The translations under genes were made by a program, and so were the position numbers. A stretch of 64,000 bases of DNA from contig JAXMBI010000006.1 of assembly GCA_046349955.1 (NCBI GenBank), positions 198,986 to 262,985 of the forward strand, read 5' to 3'. The notes under the pieces are model-generated. The model had not been told where the DNA came from. It worked only from the letters and a program-made list of their open reading frames with translations, and did not search any database. Of this stretch, positions 1 to 9,628 are shown piece by piece. The DNA is from JBGAPH01 sp046349955. GTDB lineage: Bacteria; Planctomycetota; Planctomycetia; Pirellulales; JBGAPH01. How positions within the stretch are numbered: the first letter of the stretch is position 1; every line of letters begins with the position of its first letter.

Positions 1-952
1 TCCCCTCGGGCAGCTTCTTGGCCAAACGCCGCACCAGCAGTCCCTGGGCCAAGGTCAGGGTGAGCCCCAGGTACGTAAACACCACGAGCACGACCAGGAA
101 CACGTCGTTGTCCGACGGCTTGCCCGACCCATCGCGAAAGCGCGCCAGCAACCAGCCTAAGAGCGCCGAGTCGACCTCGCCGGCATCGAAATGTTCGACG
201 AGCCGCGCCACGCTGAGCGACAACGTCGACTCGAAGCTGGCGAAGGCTGTGACCGTGAGGAACGAGGTAAGGATCAACAGCCCGACCGAAGGCGTGGCCA
301 AGGCCGCTTTCAGGGCACGAAGGTCGAACAGGCTCCGCTGGGCGCTGCCCGCCGCGCGATCGGGCTCCGGCAATCGCGTCCAGGCGAGCAAAAAGGCGCC
401 AGCCGACAGCCCAGAGGCCACGAACCCTGGCCAGGGGCTGAACTCGCCGCCGCCGATCAGCACCGATAGACCGCCAATCATGGGCCCGAGCGTAAACCCC
501 AAGCCGAAGGCCGCGCCAATCAGCGCCATGCCGGCCGCGCGGCGTTCGCGGGGCGTGACGTCGGCGATGTACGCCTGCGCCGTGGCGATCGTCGCCCCAG
601 CGATGCCGGCCCCGATGCGGGCGACGAACAATCCGACCAGGCTTTGCCAGATCGTGGCGAAGCCAAACAGGGCATAGAACACCACCGAGCCGGCCAGCCC
701 CAGCAACACGATCGGCCGCCGCCCCACGCGATCTGAAAGCCGCCCCCAGATCGGCAAGAACAGGAACTGCATGGCCGAAAAGCTGGCCATCAGCAGCCCC
801 ACGATCCAGCCGGATTGCTCGGGCGTAAAGCCTTGCGTGAAATGCCGGGCATAGATCGGCAGGAGCGGAAGCACCATGCCGAAGCCCAGCAGATCGATGA
901 ACACAGTCAGAAAGATCACCGCCAGGGCGGTGCGGCGGGCAGAATCGTCCAT
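1..952 (-). CDS. MFS multidrug/TetA-like transporter (3' end outside window)
   Basis: Major facilitator superfamily permease, probably a drug/proton antiporter of the inner membrane. The minus-strand reading frame is open from an ATG at 952 down to base 1, so the C-terminal part lies beyond the window; about 317 residues are visible. The N-terminus reads MDDSARRTALAVIFLTVFID and then LLGFGMVLPLLPIYA, a typical TM1. The loop after TM2 carries GRLSDRVGRRP, the MFS A-motif (G-x3-D-x2-G-R-R). A further segment with RIGAGIAGATIATAQAYIAD and TPRERRAAGMALIGAAFGLG matches the TM4-TM5 antiporter region of TetA/Bcr-type proteins. Substrate cannot be told from sequence. Confidence 0.88.
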   Translation of the reverse strand, partial: MDDSARRTALAVIFLTVFIDLLGFGMVLPLLPIYARHFTQGFTPEQSGWIVGLLMASFSAMQFLFLPIWGRLSDRVGRRPIVLLGLAGSVVFYALFGFATIWQSLVGLFVARIGAGIAGATIATAQAYIADVTPRERRAAGMALIGAAFGLGFTLGPMIGGLSVLIGGGEFSPWPGFVASGLSAGAFLLAWTRLPEPDRAAGSAQRSLFDLRALKAALATPSVGLLILTSFLTVTAFASFESTLSLSVARLVEHFDAGEVDSALLGWLLARFRDGSGKPSDNDVFLVVLVVFTYLGLTLTLAQGLLVRRLAKKLPEG

Positions 953-1135
953 CGGCAGGCAGCGCGGGGGTCTGGAAGGCAACCGGCCGCGAACGTTGGG
1001 GCAAGCCTCGCGCCGTGGCCCCGATTGTCGCCGGGGCCTGCTTCACCGGCAAGGCACACTCCCCGCTGCCGTTGACCATAGGGTCGCCGGCCCAGTACAC
1101 CTAGGCGAACCGACTCCCCCTTGCACAGGGCCTGC

Positions 1136-2314
1136 ATGAAGATCGCCTACCTCGATTGCGCCAGCGGCATCAGCGGCGACATGACGCTCGGCGCGCTCGT
1201 CGACGCCGGCGCCGATCTCGAGGCCGTCAACGCGGCCGTCGGGTCGCTCGGGCTGCCAGGCGTGCGGATCGTGGCAGTCGACGTGAAGAAGCACGGGTTC
1301 CGCGCCAAGCAGATCACGATCGAGCACGAGCCGGAGCACAAGCACCGGCATCTGCACCATATCGACGCCATGATCGACCAAAGCGCGCTCAGCCCGCGGC
1401 AGCGCGACTTGGCCAAACGGATCTTCCTCAAGCTCGGCCAGGCCGAAGCCAAGGTCCACGGCACGACGCTGCAGAAGGTCCACTTCCACGAAGTGGGCGC
1501 GGTCGACTCGATCGCCGACATCGTGGGCACGGCCGTCGCCTTCGATCTGCTGGGGATCGAGCAAGTCGCTTGTTCTCCGATCCCCACCGGCACGGGCTTC
1601 ATCGAAATCGCTCACGGCCGCGTGTCGCTGCCAGCGCCGGCTACGGGGGAGTTGCTCACGGGCATTCCGCTAGCTGGCTCGAACGTGGAAGCCGAACTGA
1701 CCACGCCCACCGGCGCCGCGATTGTCGCCACGCTCGCCGAGCAGTTCGGCCCGCCGCCTGCCATGACGATCGAAGCGATCGGCTACGGCGCGGGGCAGCG
1801 CGACTTGGCCGAGCAGCCGAATCTCCTCCGCGTGCTCATTGGCACGGCGGGCGACACGCTCGCAGCCGAGGCGCTATGGATGGTCGAAACGAATCTCGAC
1901 GATGCCAGTGGCGAATTCGTCGGCTACTGCCTGGAGCGTCTGTGGGAGCAGGGGGCGCTCGACGTCTACACCACGCCGATCCAAATGAAGAAGAATCGCC
2001 CCGCGGTCGTCGTCAGCGTGCTCTGCCGGGGCGAAGAGCTGGCAAAGATCGAGCAGACCCTGTTTCGCGAAACGACGACGCTCGGCGTGCGCCGCTGGCC
2101 GGTCTCGCGCTCGCGGCTCGAACGGCGCCCCTACCGCGTGGAGACGCCCTGGGGACCGGTCGACGGCGTGCTCGGCCTCTTGCCGGGGCAGCCGCCGAGA
2201 TTCTCGCCGGAGTTCGAATCGTGCCGGGCATTGGCTCACGCGCAGCGAACACCCCTGCGCTCGATCTACGAGGCGGCGCTCAAGGCCTTCGATCCGCAAG
2301 CCGTGGTCGATTGA
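1136..2314 (+). CDS. larC: LarC-family nickel insertion protein (nickel pincer cofactor synthesis)
   Basis: LarC (DUF111) inserts nickel into the pyridinium-bisthiocarboxylate mononucleotide to make the nickel pincer cofactor of lactate racemase and related enzymes. The product is 392 aa, normal for the family. It begins MKIAYLDCASGISGDMTLGA, the family signature, and has the His-rich stretch HEPEHKHRHLHHIDAMI (about residues 64-80), typical of the metal-handling region, plus KVHFHEVGAVDSIADIVG. The C-terminal MVETNLDDASGE and YTTPIQMKKNRPAV segments match the second domain. The ATG at 1136 is used because the 5-codon extension upstream adds no homology. No larA, larB or larE is in the window. 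Confidence 0.92.
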   Translation: MKIAYLDCASGISGDMTLGALVDAGADLEAVNAAVGSLGLPGVRIVAVDVKKHGFRAKQITIEHEPEHKHRHLHHIDAMIDQSALSPRQRDLAKRIFLKLGQAEAKVHGTTLQKVHFHEVGAVDSIADIVGTAVAFDLLGIEQVACSPIPTGTGFIEIAHGRVSLPAPATGELLTGIPLAGSNVEAELTTPTGAAIVATLAEQFGPPPAMTIEAIGYGAGQRDLAEQPNLLRVLIGTAGDTLAAEALWMVETNLDDASGEFVGYCLERLWEQGALDVYTTPIQMKKNRPAVVVSVLCRGEELAKIEQTLFRETTTLGVRRWPVSRSRLERRPYRVETPWGPVDGVLGLLPGQPPRFSPEFESCRALAHAQRTPLRSIYEAALKAFDPQAVVD

Positions 2315-2330
2315 ACGGAAGGCGGCGCGC

Positions 2331-2681
2331 ATGTGGCTGTTGGCGGTCAGCGTCGAGGAATTCGTGCTGCCCGCCGTCCTCGGGCTGGTGACCTTTTTTC
2401 TTCTGCAGCGGAGCGTGCGGCGGTTTGCCGACCTGCGCAAACGAAGACAGGAACCTCGCCGGCTTCGCATCGCGCCCGAATCGAATCCCCCAGCGCTAGC
2501 GAACACCCCCGGCGAGGTCGAACTGCACGAGCGTGCCCGCGAGCTCATTGCTCGGATCGATTCGAAGACGGCGACGCTCGAGCACCTGTTGCGGGCCGCG
2601 GCGATCGAGGCCGAACGGCTAGAGGAGGCAATCCGCCGGGCGGAATCGCTCGCAGAAAAGAAGCCGCCGGCCGGCCCCTGA
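2331..2681 (+). CDS. Small single-pass membrane protein with coiled coil
   Basis: Unrecognised 116-aa protein starting 16 bp after larC, so probably co-transcribed. Residues 1-26 form one hydrophobic segment (EFVLPAVLGLVTFFLLQ), followed by a very basic stretch (RRFADLRKRRQEPRRLR) that would stay in the cytoplasm. The C-terminal half is helical and charged with heptad-like Leu/Ile/Ala spacing (LIARIDSKTATLEHLLRAAA). The stop codon TGA lies inside the palindrome of a repeat element that begins at 2673, so the original C-terminus may have been different. Confidence 0.55.
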   Translation: MWLLAVSVEEFVLPAVLGLVTFFLLQRSVRRFADLRKRRQEPRRLRIAPESNPPALANTPGEVELHERARELIARIDSKTATLEHLLRAAAIEAERLEEAIRRAESLAEKKPPAGP

Positions 2682-2856
2682 AGGGGCCAGGTTCCGTGGC
2701 GGCGGCGGCGAATTCCCAGGCGTAAACGCCTGGGCTACGGAAAGGGGCAAAGCGAGCATGCCGCGGTTTAGTTGGACGCTTTTTTGCGTAGCCCAGCCGT
2801 TCACCCCTGGGAATTCGCCGCCCGCTCGCCTCTTGCCTTGCCCCTTTAGGGGCCCC
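2673..2856. repeat. Long imperfect inverted repeat (palindromic intergenic element)
   Basis: The left arm begins GGCCCCTGAAGGGGCC (2673-2688), passes through GGCGGCGAATTCCCAGG and the words GCGTAAACGCCTGGGCTACG, and the right arm repeats this in reverse: CGTAGCCCAG, CCTGGGAATTCGCC and finally CCCCTTTAGGGGCC near 2841-2854. The whole could fold into one hairpin about 180 nt long or act as two head-to-head REP units. It separates the larC pair from the PSD1 gene. Confidence 0.8.
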
Positions 2857-2938
2857 TTGCCGGCAAGTACAATCAAGGTGACTCTGATCGGCTCGCCCCC
2901 TTCCCGCCTTGGCGAGCCCGCCCTTGCGAGGTTCCCGC

Positions 2939-5900
2939 ATGAAGATTTCCCGTCGGCGAGCTTGGGTGGCCCTGCTGCTCGTCGCCCTCGCGCCGCGCGG
3001 CGCCCAAGCGGTCGACTTTACCCGCGACGTGCGGCCCATTCTTTCCGGCCGCTGTTTCAAGTGCCATGGGCCCGACGACGCCGCGCGTGAGGCGAACCTG
3101 CGGCTTGATCAGCGCGAGGCCGCCCTGGCCGAGGCCGATTCGGGGCTCGCCGCGATCGTGCCTGGCATACCGGAGGAGAGCGAGCTCGTTCGCCGCATCC
3201 TGGCGGAGGATGAAGGCGAACGCATGCCGCCGCCGAGTGCGCCGCATCCGCTGACGGACGCCGAAAAGGACATTCTCACCCGCTGGGTGGCCGAAGGGGC
3301 CGAGTACCGGCAGCACTGGGCCTTCATTCCGCCCGTGCAGTCGCCGCTTCCCGCGGTGAAGCAAGCCGACTGGCCGCGGAATCCAATCGATCACTTCGTG
3401 CTTGCCCGGCTCGAGGCCGCGGGCCTCGCGCCCGCTCCGGAGGCCGATCGGCATGCTTTGGTGCGGCGGCTCTATCTGGACCTCGTGGGACTCGTGCCGA
3501 CGCCGGAAGAGGCGCGATCGTTCGTCGACGACGCCTCCCCCGATGCCTACGAAAGGCTGGTCGAACGGCTGCTCGCCTCGCCCCACTACGGCGAGCGCTG
3601 GGCACGCCGCTGGCTCGACCTGGCCCGCTACGCCGACACCAACGGCTACGAAAAGGACCGCCCCCGCTCGATTTGGCTCTACCGCGAATGGGTGATCGAG
3701 GCGCTCAATCGTGACCTGCCGTTCGACCAGTTCACTCGCGAGCAAATCGCCGGCGACCTGCTGCCGGGCGCCGGCGACGAGCAGCGGATCGCCACCGGTT
3801 TCCACCGCAACACGATGCTCAACGAAGAGGGAGGCATCGATCCGCTCGAGTTCCGCTTCCACGCCATGACCGACCGCGTGGCCACCACCGGCACCGTCTG
3901 GCTGGGGCTCACGATCGGCTGTGCCCAGTGCCACACGCACAAGTACGATCCAATCTCGCACTCCGAGTATTACCGGCTGATGGCGCTGCTGAACAACGCC
4001 GACGAGCCGACGTTCGAGGTCGCACAGCCTGAGATCGAATCGCGGCGGGCAGCGGGCGAACAGGAGATCGCCGCGGCCGTCTCCGAGCTGCCGAACCACT
4101 TTCCGGCCGACGAGCCTGCCCCCTTTGCCGCGCCGCAAGTGGTTGAGTTTAACGCCGCGAGCGGCGCTGCCGGCGAGATTCGCGAGGACCGATCGGTGCT
4201 CGTCTCGGGCGACGTGCCGGAGACCGACGACTACACGCTCGTCGTCGAGTCGGGTCCGGGCCGCGCGACGGCCCTGCAACTCGAAGCCCTGGCCGATCCC
4301 GCGCTCCCGTCGAAAGGCCCGGGCCGCACCGCGCACGGCAACTTCGTGCTCACGGAGTTGGCCGTAACCGCCGCGCCGCTCGACAAGCCCGCGGACGCCC
4401 AACCGGTGAGGTTGAAAAGCGCTGTCGCGAACTTCTCGCAGGATGGATTCCCGCCGGAGAAGGTCTTCGACGGCGACGCCAAGACCGGCTGGGCGATCGA
4501 CGGCGGCGATAAGGCGGGCGCCGACTATCAGGCCACGTTTGAGCTCGAGGCGCCGATTGGCTTCCCCGCGGGCACGCGCTGGACCATCAAGCTGGCCCAA
4601 GATTACGGCGGCCAGCACGTCCTCGGCCGCTTGCGGGTTCGCCTGCAACCCGAAGTCGTCGATCCTCGCCCCGAACCCGATCGCCGCCGGGAGCATTTGG
4701 AGCGCAAGCTTGCCGCGTGGCTCGCAGAACAGGGCCAGCGCGCCGTCCGCTGGACGATGCTCGAACCGGCGAGTGCAAAAGCGAACGTGGCATTCCTCGA
4801 AAAACTGCCCGATAAGTCGGTGCTGGCCAGTGGCGATTCAACGAAGCGCGACGTTTACGACGTGACGCTTGCGGCCCCTGCCGGCAAGGTCACAGCCCTG
4901 CGGCTCGAAGCCCTGCCTCATCCCAGCTTGCCGCAGCAGGGACCAGGCCGCGTCTCCTACGAAGGCCCCTTCGGCGATTTCTTCTTGAGCGAGCTGACGA
5001 TCGCCGCCGGCGGAAAGCCGGTGAAAATCGCCAACGCGTCGCACAGCTACGCCAGCGGCGACGCCTCGGCCGCGCGGATCATCGACGGCGACCCGCAGAC
5101 CGGCTGGTCGATCAACGGCGGCCAAGGCAAGCCGCACGCCGTGGTCTTCACGTTGGCTGAGCCGCTCGAGAACGCAGGCGAGCTGACCGTGCAAATCATC
5201 TGCGAACGTTACTACGCGGCCGCCCTCGGCCGGTTCCGCCTTTCGACGACCGACGCCGTGGGGCCGCTTGCCGCCAGCGCGCTGCCGGCCGAGGTCGATG
5301 AACTCCTGCTCGTGCCGGCCGCGGAGCGCACCCCCGCTCAGCACGATCAATTGCTCGCGCACTATCTGTCGGTCGCGGCCGAGCTGGCCGGCGAACACCA
5401 GCGGATCGACGCCCTGCGCCAGAAGCTGCCGGCCCGGCCGACGACGCTCGTGTTCAAGGAACGCCCCGCAGGCTTCGATCGGCCGACGTTTCGCCATCAT
5501 CGCGGCGAGTACTTACAGCCCAAAGAACGCGTCGAGCCCGGCGTGCCTGGGGTGCTGCCGAAGTTGCCGCCCGGCGCGCACGGCGACCGCCTTGCTCTGG
5601 CCAACTGGCTCGTCGACCCGGCCAATCCGCTCGTCGGCCGAGTAATGATGAACCGACACTGGGCCACGCTCTTCGGCGTGGGGCTCGTCCGCACGCAGGA
5701 GGACTTCGGCCTGCAAGGCGAGGCGCCTTCTCACCCGGAACTGCTCGATTGGCTGGCCGTTGAGTTCATCAAGCAGGGCTGGTCGGTCAAGCAAATGCAC
5801 CGGCTGATCGTGACGAGCGCCACGTATCGGCAGTCGAGCGTGGCCACGCCGGAGAAGCTCGAGCGCGACCCGCAGAATCGGCTGCTCAGCCGCGGCCCGC

Positions 5901-6505
5901 GGCAGCGGCTGGAAGGAGAACTCGTGCGCGATGCGCTGCTCTCGGCCTCGGGCCTCCTCTCGCGCAAGATCGGCGGTCCCAGCGTCTTTCCGCCGCAGCC
6001 GGCCGGCGTCTCGAGCGAAGGGGCCTATGGCCCGCTCGAGTGGAAGGTGAGCGAAGGGGAAGACCGTTACCGCCGCGGGCTCTACACCTTCGCCAAGCGC
6101 ACGGCCCCCTATGCCATGTTCAATACGTTCGACGCCCCCAGCGGCGAGGCCTGTGTGGCGCGGCGCGAAGTGTCGAACACGCCACTGCAATCGCTCACCC
6201 TCTTGAACGACGCCGCGCTCGTCGAAGCAGCGCAAGCTCTGGGCCGCGCAACCGCCGGCGGCGCTGGCACGCCCCAGGAGCGCGCCGCTGCACTGTTCGA
6301 ACGCTGTCTCACGCGGCCGCCCAGCGGCGACGAGCTGGCGCTGCTGGTCGCCTACCACGATGCGCAAGCAAAGCGGCTGGCGGCGGGCGAACTGCAGGCC
6401 GACACGATCGCCGGCCCAGGCGAAGGCGCTGCCGCTGAGCGCGCCGCCTGGACGCTCGTGGCGCGGGCGATTCTGAACCTCGATGAAATGATCACGAAGC
6501 AATGA
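2939..6505 (+). CDS. Secreted PSD1/DUF1549-DUF1553 protein with c-type haem motif
   Basis: Large planctomycete-type exported protein of 1188 aa, function unknown. From the ATG at 2939 there is a basic n-region and hydrophobic core ending at AQA, a Sec signal. Domains in order: a PSCyt1 region with CFKCHG near residue 38, the only clear CxxCH-type haem motif at the N-terminus; DUF1549 from about 140 to 350 (PIDHFVLARLE, HYGERWARRWLDLARYADTN, CAQCHTHKYDPI); two inserted discoidin/F5-8C-like modules with VFDGDAKTGWAIDGG near 500 and IIDGDPQTGWSINGG near 720; and DUF1553 (PSD1) in the last 350 residues (VGRVMMNRHWATLFG, PSHPELLDWLA). It is followed at once by a DUF1501 gene, the usual pairing. 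Confidence 0.9.
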   Translation: MKISRRRAWVALLLVALAPRGAQAVDFTRDVRPILSGRCFKCHGPDDAAREANLRLDQREAALAEADSGLAAIVPGIPEESELVRRILAEDEGERMPPPSAPHPLTDAEKDILTRWVAEGAEYRQHWAFIPPVQSPLPAVKQADWPRNPIDHFVLARLEAAGLAPAPEADRHALVRRLYLDLVGLVPTPEEARSFVDDASPDAYERLVERLLASPHYGERWARRWLDLARYADTNGYEKDRPRSIWLYREWVIEALNRDLPFDQFTREQIAGDLLPGAGDEQRIATGFHRNTMLNEEGGIDPLEFRFHAMTDRVATTGTVWLGLTIGCAQCHTHKYDPISHSEYYRLMALLNNADEPTFEVAQPEIESRRAAGEQEIAAAVSELPNHFPADEPAPFAAPQVVEFNAASGAAGEIREDRSVLVSGDVPETDDYTLVVESGPGRATALQLEALADPALPSKGPGRTAHGNFVLTELAVTAAPLDKPADAQPVRLKSAVANFSQDGFPPEKVFDGDAKTGWAIDGGDKAGADYQATFELEAPIGFPAGTRWTIKLAQDYGGQHVLGRLRVRLQPEVVDPRPEPDRRREHLERKLAAWLAEQGQRAVRWTMLEPASAKANVAFLEKLPDKSVLASGDSTKRDVYDVTLAAPAGKVTALRLEALPHPSLPQQGPGRVSYEGPFGDFFLSELTIAAGGKPVKIANASHSYASGDASAARIIDGDPQTGWSINGGQGKPHAVVFTLAEPLENAGELTVQIICERYYAAALGRFRLSTTDAVGPLAASALPAEVDELLLVPAAERTPAQHDQLLAHYLSVAAELAGEHQRIDALRQKLPARPTTLVFKERPAGFDRPTFRHHRGEYLQPKERVEPGVPGVLPKLPPGAHGDRLALANWLVDPANPLVGRVMMNRHWATLFGVGLVRTQEDFGLQGEAPSHPELLDWLAVEFIKQGWSVKQMHRLIVTSATYRQSSVATPEKLERDPQNRLLSRGPRQRLEGELVRDALLSASGLLSRKIGGPSVFPPQPAGVSSEGAYGPLEWKVSEGEDRYRRGLYTFAKRTAPYAMFNTFDAPSGEACVARREVSNTPLQSLTLLNDAALVEAAQALGRATAGGAGTPQERAAALFERCLTRPPSGDELALLVAYHDAQAKRLAAGELQADTIAGPGEGAAAERAAWTLVARAILNLDEMITKQ

Positions 6506-6531
6506 GCCGCCGCGATCAGGAAGCATCATCC

Positions 6532-7974
6532 ATGGACACCACGTCAAGCCTGCCCGCCCAAACCACGCGGCGCCATTTCTTCCGCGAGTGCGGCGTGGGG
6601 GTCGGCAAGATCGCGCTCTCGTCGCTGCTCGCGCAGGCCTTTGCGCGCACGAGCGGCGCCGCGGCGGCCAGCGCCAATCCGCTGGCCGCTAAACCGCCGC
6701 ACTATCCGGCCAAGGCCAAGGCGGTGATCCACCTGTTCATGGCCGGCGCCCCCAGCCAACTCGACCTGTTCGACTACAAGCCCAAGCTCGCCGAGTTGCA
6801 AGGCAAGCCGATTCCCCCGGAAGTCATCGGCGGCCAGCGGTACGCCTTCATCCGTTCCGACGCGGCCGTGCTCGGCCCGCAGTTCGAGTTCGCCCAGCAC
6901 GGACAAAGCGGCGCGCGGCTCTCGGCGGCCCTGCCGAACCTGGCCAAGGTCGTCGACGACCTGTGCATCGTGCGCTCCTGCAAGACCGATCAGTTCAACC
7001 ACGCTCCCGCGCAGATCTTCTTGAACACCGGCTTTTCGCAGCCTGGGCGGCCGAGCCTCGGCTCGTGGACGCTCTACGGCCTGGGCGCGGAAACATCGGA
7101 TCTGCCGGCGTTCGTCGTGATGTCGACCGGCGCCGGCATCAGCGGCGGCGCGGCCAACTGGTCGAGCGGCTTCTTGCCCACGGTTTACACCGGCGTGCGG
7201 TTCCGCAATCAGGGGGACCCGATTCTGAACCTCACCAATCCGGCCGGCATCGACGCCCAGCAGCAGCGCGAAACGCTCGACCTGGTGGCGAGCTTGAACC
7301 GCGAGCGGCAGCGGCAAACGCTCGACCCCGAAATCAGCACGCGGATCGCCTCGTATGAGATGGCGTTCCGCTTGCAAAGCTCGGCCCCCGAGCTCACCGA
7401 TCTTTCGAGCGAAACGCCGGAGACGCTAGCCCTCTACGGCGCCGATCCGGCCAAGCCGTCGTTCGCGCGGGCATGCTTGCTCGCGCGGCGGATGATCGAG
7501 CGCGGCGTGCGGTTCGTGAACATCTATCACGAAGGCTGGGACGCCCACTCCGACGTCATCGGCAATCTCAAGAAGAACTGCGGCGAAACCGACCAGGCCT
7601 CCGCCGCGCTGGTGCAAGACCTCAAACGCCGCGGCCTCCTCGACGAGACGCTCGTCATCTGGGGAGGCGAATTCGGCCGCACGCCCATGGTCGAATCGAA
7701 CGCCGCGCTCGGCCGCAGCCAAGGCCGCGACCACCACCCGCAGGCGTTCACCACCTGGCTAGCCGGGGGGGGCATCAAGCCTGGCGTCAGCTACGGCGCG
7801 ACCGACGAGTTGGGCTTCCACGTGGTCGAAGACCAGGTGCACGTCCACGATCTGCAGGCGACGATCCTGCACCTCCTGGGCCTCGACCACGAACGGCTCA
7901 CCTACCGCTACGCAGGGCGCGACTTCCGGCTCACCGACGTACATGGTCAGGTGGTGCGGGGGATCCTGGCATAG
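6532..7974 (+). CDS. DUF1501 protein (alkaline-phosphatase/sulfatase-like fold) with Tat signal
   Basis: DUF1501 proteins have an alkaline-phosphatase-like fold and are exported; their substrate is not known. The N-terminus has TTRRHFFRECGVGVGKIALS, a twin-arginine signal. Family motifs include HLFMAGAPSQLDLFDYKPKL, FVNIYHEGWDAHSD, LVIWGGEFGRTPM and RDHHPQAFTTWLAGGG. The stop of the PSD1 gene overlaps an upstream in-frame ATG at 6502 (ATGA), so translation may be coupled; the ATG at 6532, preceded by AGGA, gives the more usual short N-terminus. The product is 480 aa from 6532. Which of the two starts is used is uncertain. Confidence 0.9.
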   Translation: MDTTSSLPAQTTRRHFFRECGVGVGKIALSSLLAQAFARTSGAAAASANPLAAKPPHYPAKAKAVIHLFMAGAPSQLDLFDYKPKLAELQGKPIPPEVIGGQRYAFIRSDAAVLGPQFEFAQHGQSGARLSAALPNLAKVVDDLCIVRSCKTDQFNHAPAQIFLNTGFSQPGRPSLGSWTLYGLGAETSDLPAFVVMSTGAGISGGAANWSSGFLPTVYTGVRFRNQGDPILNLTNPAGIDAQQQRETLDLVASLNRERQRQTLDPEISTRIASYEMAFRLQSSAPELTDLSSETPETLALYGADPAKPSFARACLLARRMIERGVRFVNIYHEGWDAHSDVIGNLKKNCGETDQASAALVQDLKRRGLLDETLVIWGGEFGRTPMVESNAALGRSQGRDHHPQAFTTWLAGGGIKPGVSYGATDELGFHVVEDQVHVHDLQATILHLLGLDHERLTYRYAGRDFRLTDVHGQVVRGILA

Positions 7975-8012
7975 GCCATGGGCTAAGAAGCCTGGCGGAG
8001 CCGCCTGCACCG

Positions 8013-9230
8013 TTAGCGCGCCACGCTGGCCTGCTCGTTGATCTTCTCGGCGGCCTGCAGTTGGCCGGCGGCCAACCGGGCGGCGAGCTCACGATTGGTC
8101 TCCGTGACCTGGGCCACTTCGGCCCTTAACGCGTCGAGGCGGCCCTCGAGCTTCTCGGCATACGCCTTGGCCGCAGCGGCGTCGCGTTTGAGCTGCTTGA
8201 GGTCCGCTTGCAGATCGGCGATTGTCGCCTGCAGGAATTGCCCTTCCTTGGTCGCGTCCGCCTGGGCGCTCTTGATGGAGGCCAAATCGGCCGTATCGCG
8301 CGCGATGTCGGCCTGCAGTGCTGTCCGCTGGCGATAGGCGTCGCGGAAGAGGAAGGCGTAGTCCCGCAGCGGACGCTGGAAGAAGTTGGCCACCCCTTGG
8401 GCATCGGGCGCTTCCTTGGCCACACCGTCTTTGACCAACTGCTGGGCCGATCCGCGGTCGACGAGCAGAGTTTCGCCCGGCTCATAGGCCACCTTGCCGC
8501 CGTCGGCGTCGACCTCGTGTGCCTTGGTGAACTCCACGCGCGTCCACACGTTGCCCGGCGCGTCGTTCGCCTGGGCCTTGCCCCCGGTGCGTTGGTACTC
8601 AGGCACGCTCCCCTTGGGCAGCAAGCCGGCTAAGTCCTGGCCCTCAAAACTCTGGTAGTTGTCGACCGGCATCTGCTCGTAGAGCGACCAGGGGTTTGAA
8701 GCCGAATTCAGCCGCTTCGCTTCCTCGGGCGTAAGTTTTTCGGTGGGGACAAGTGTCGCCTGATTATCATTCGCGACCGTGACCTTGAACTGGCCCAGGA
8801 AGGGGCCGACGAGTTGTCCCGGTTGCGGCGGCGCGGCGAAGGCGTAGACCAGTGTGTCAGGAGTTACGGCGACCTGAAACGGTACGGTTCCCGGACGAGC
8901 TTGGAGCAGTTGCGGTTCGGTTTGGACACGGACCTCGCCTTCCGGACCGAGGCGCCCTTGGCGATTTACTCCAATCCACACCCGCCCCCGATCCGCCACC
9001 ACACGTTGCATCTCGGACCGCAATTGGCGGATGCCCGGCGCCCCGCCGTCGCCCGGCTCGCCGCTCAGCAACACCTTGTTGGCGGCCTCGGTCTGCTCGA
9101 CGTTCTTGGCCATGTTCTGGGCCTTGGTCCCCCACGACTCGTAGGTCTTGAGGGTGCGCATGCTGTAGAACAGCAGCACCGGCATCAACAGGACCGTCAG
9201 GATGAGCAGGACCTTGCTCGCAGTGCTCAT
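8013..9230 (-). CDS. Membrane-anchored coiled-coil protein, function unknown
   Basis: Unrecognised 405-aa protein. An N-terminal segment (VLLILTVLLMPVLLFYSM, residues 7-24) is a membrane anchor. The middle, about residues 60-260, looks like a globular domain rich in beta strand. Residues 290-400 are a long coiled coil with Ala/Leu/Gln heptads (ADLQADLKQLKRDAAAAKAY, LEGRLDALRAEVAQVTETNR). The start at 9230 is chosen because the longer frame upstream adds 56 low-complexity residues and a promoter lies between. The layout suggests an envelope scaffold exclusive to planctomycetes (inference). Confidence 0.75.
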   Translation of the reverse strand: MSTASKVLLILTVLLMPVLLFYSMRTLKTYESWGTKAQNMAKNVEQTEAANKVLLSGEPGDGGAPGIRQLRSEMQRVVADRGRVWIGVNRQGRLGPEGEVRVQTEPQLLQARPGTVPFQVAVTPDTLVYAFAAPPQPGQLVGPFLGQFKVTVANDNQATLVPTEKLTPEEAKRLNSASNPWSLYEQMPVDNYQSFEGQDLAGLLPKGSVPEYQRTGGKAQANDAPGNVWTRVEFTKAHEVDADGGKVAYEPGETLLVDRGSAQQLVKDGVAKEAPDAQGVANFFQRPLRDYAFLFRDAYRQRTALQADIARDTADLASIKSAQADATKEGQFLQATIADLQADLKQLKRDAAAAKAYAEKLEGRLDALRAEVAQVTETNRELAARLAAGQLQAAEKINEQASVAR

Positions 9231-9324
9231 AGAGCCTCGGGGTCGAAGGCGCGCGGGGACACATCGCTGCGCGGCGGAAAGAGTCGGCCAGGCGCAAGCC
9301 GCGCGCAAAGGCTTGCAACATTTG

Positions 9325-9353
9325 ATGATAGATGGGGTAATTTGGGGTGTCAA
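9325..9353 (-). promoter_or_regulatory. Sigma70-type promoter for the coiled-coil gene
   Basis: On the minus strand TTGACA (9353-9348) is followed by a 17-bp spacer and TATCAT (9330-9325). This near-consensus promoter points at the gene starting at 9230 and leaves a leader of about 90 nt. It supports the chosen start codon, because the longer frame upstream would begin above the promoter. Confidence 0.72.
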
Positions 9354-9490
9354 GCTGCCGGCAGTCGGGTGTGAACACCCCAAGTCTCTGGCCTGCATAG
9401 CGTTGCGGCCGCCGCGATAAGCGGGACGATGGCGTTTCGACAGCCAGAAGGCTCCGCGCGAACCTAGCCGGTGGAAAGCCTGTCGATATC

Positions 9491-9519
9491 TTGTCTGCCG
9501 CTAGGGGCAGGACTATGAT
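9491..9519 (+). promoter_or_regulatory. Sigma70-type promoter for the small RNA
   Basis: TTGTCT at 9491-9496, a spacer of exactly 17 bp, and TATGAT at 9514-9519. Transcription would start near 9526. Together with the terminator ending at 9781 it defines a stand-alone transcription unit. Confidence 0.75.
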
Positions 9520-9628
9520 GCAGACAGCGAGTGCTAAGGACGAACGTGGTCCTTGCCGGACGATTTGCCTGCGGACCTCAGGCTGGTCTGGAGTCCCCAG
9601 GTGGGCACTAGCGAAGGGAGGTGGTCGA

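Noticed and set aside
2873..4696. 607-aa minus-strand ORF opposite the PSD1 gene
   Set aside because: Arg/Gly/Val-rich shadow typical of antisense frames in GC-rich DNA; the plus strand has clear domains.
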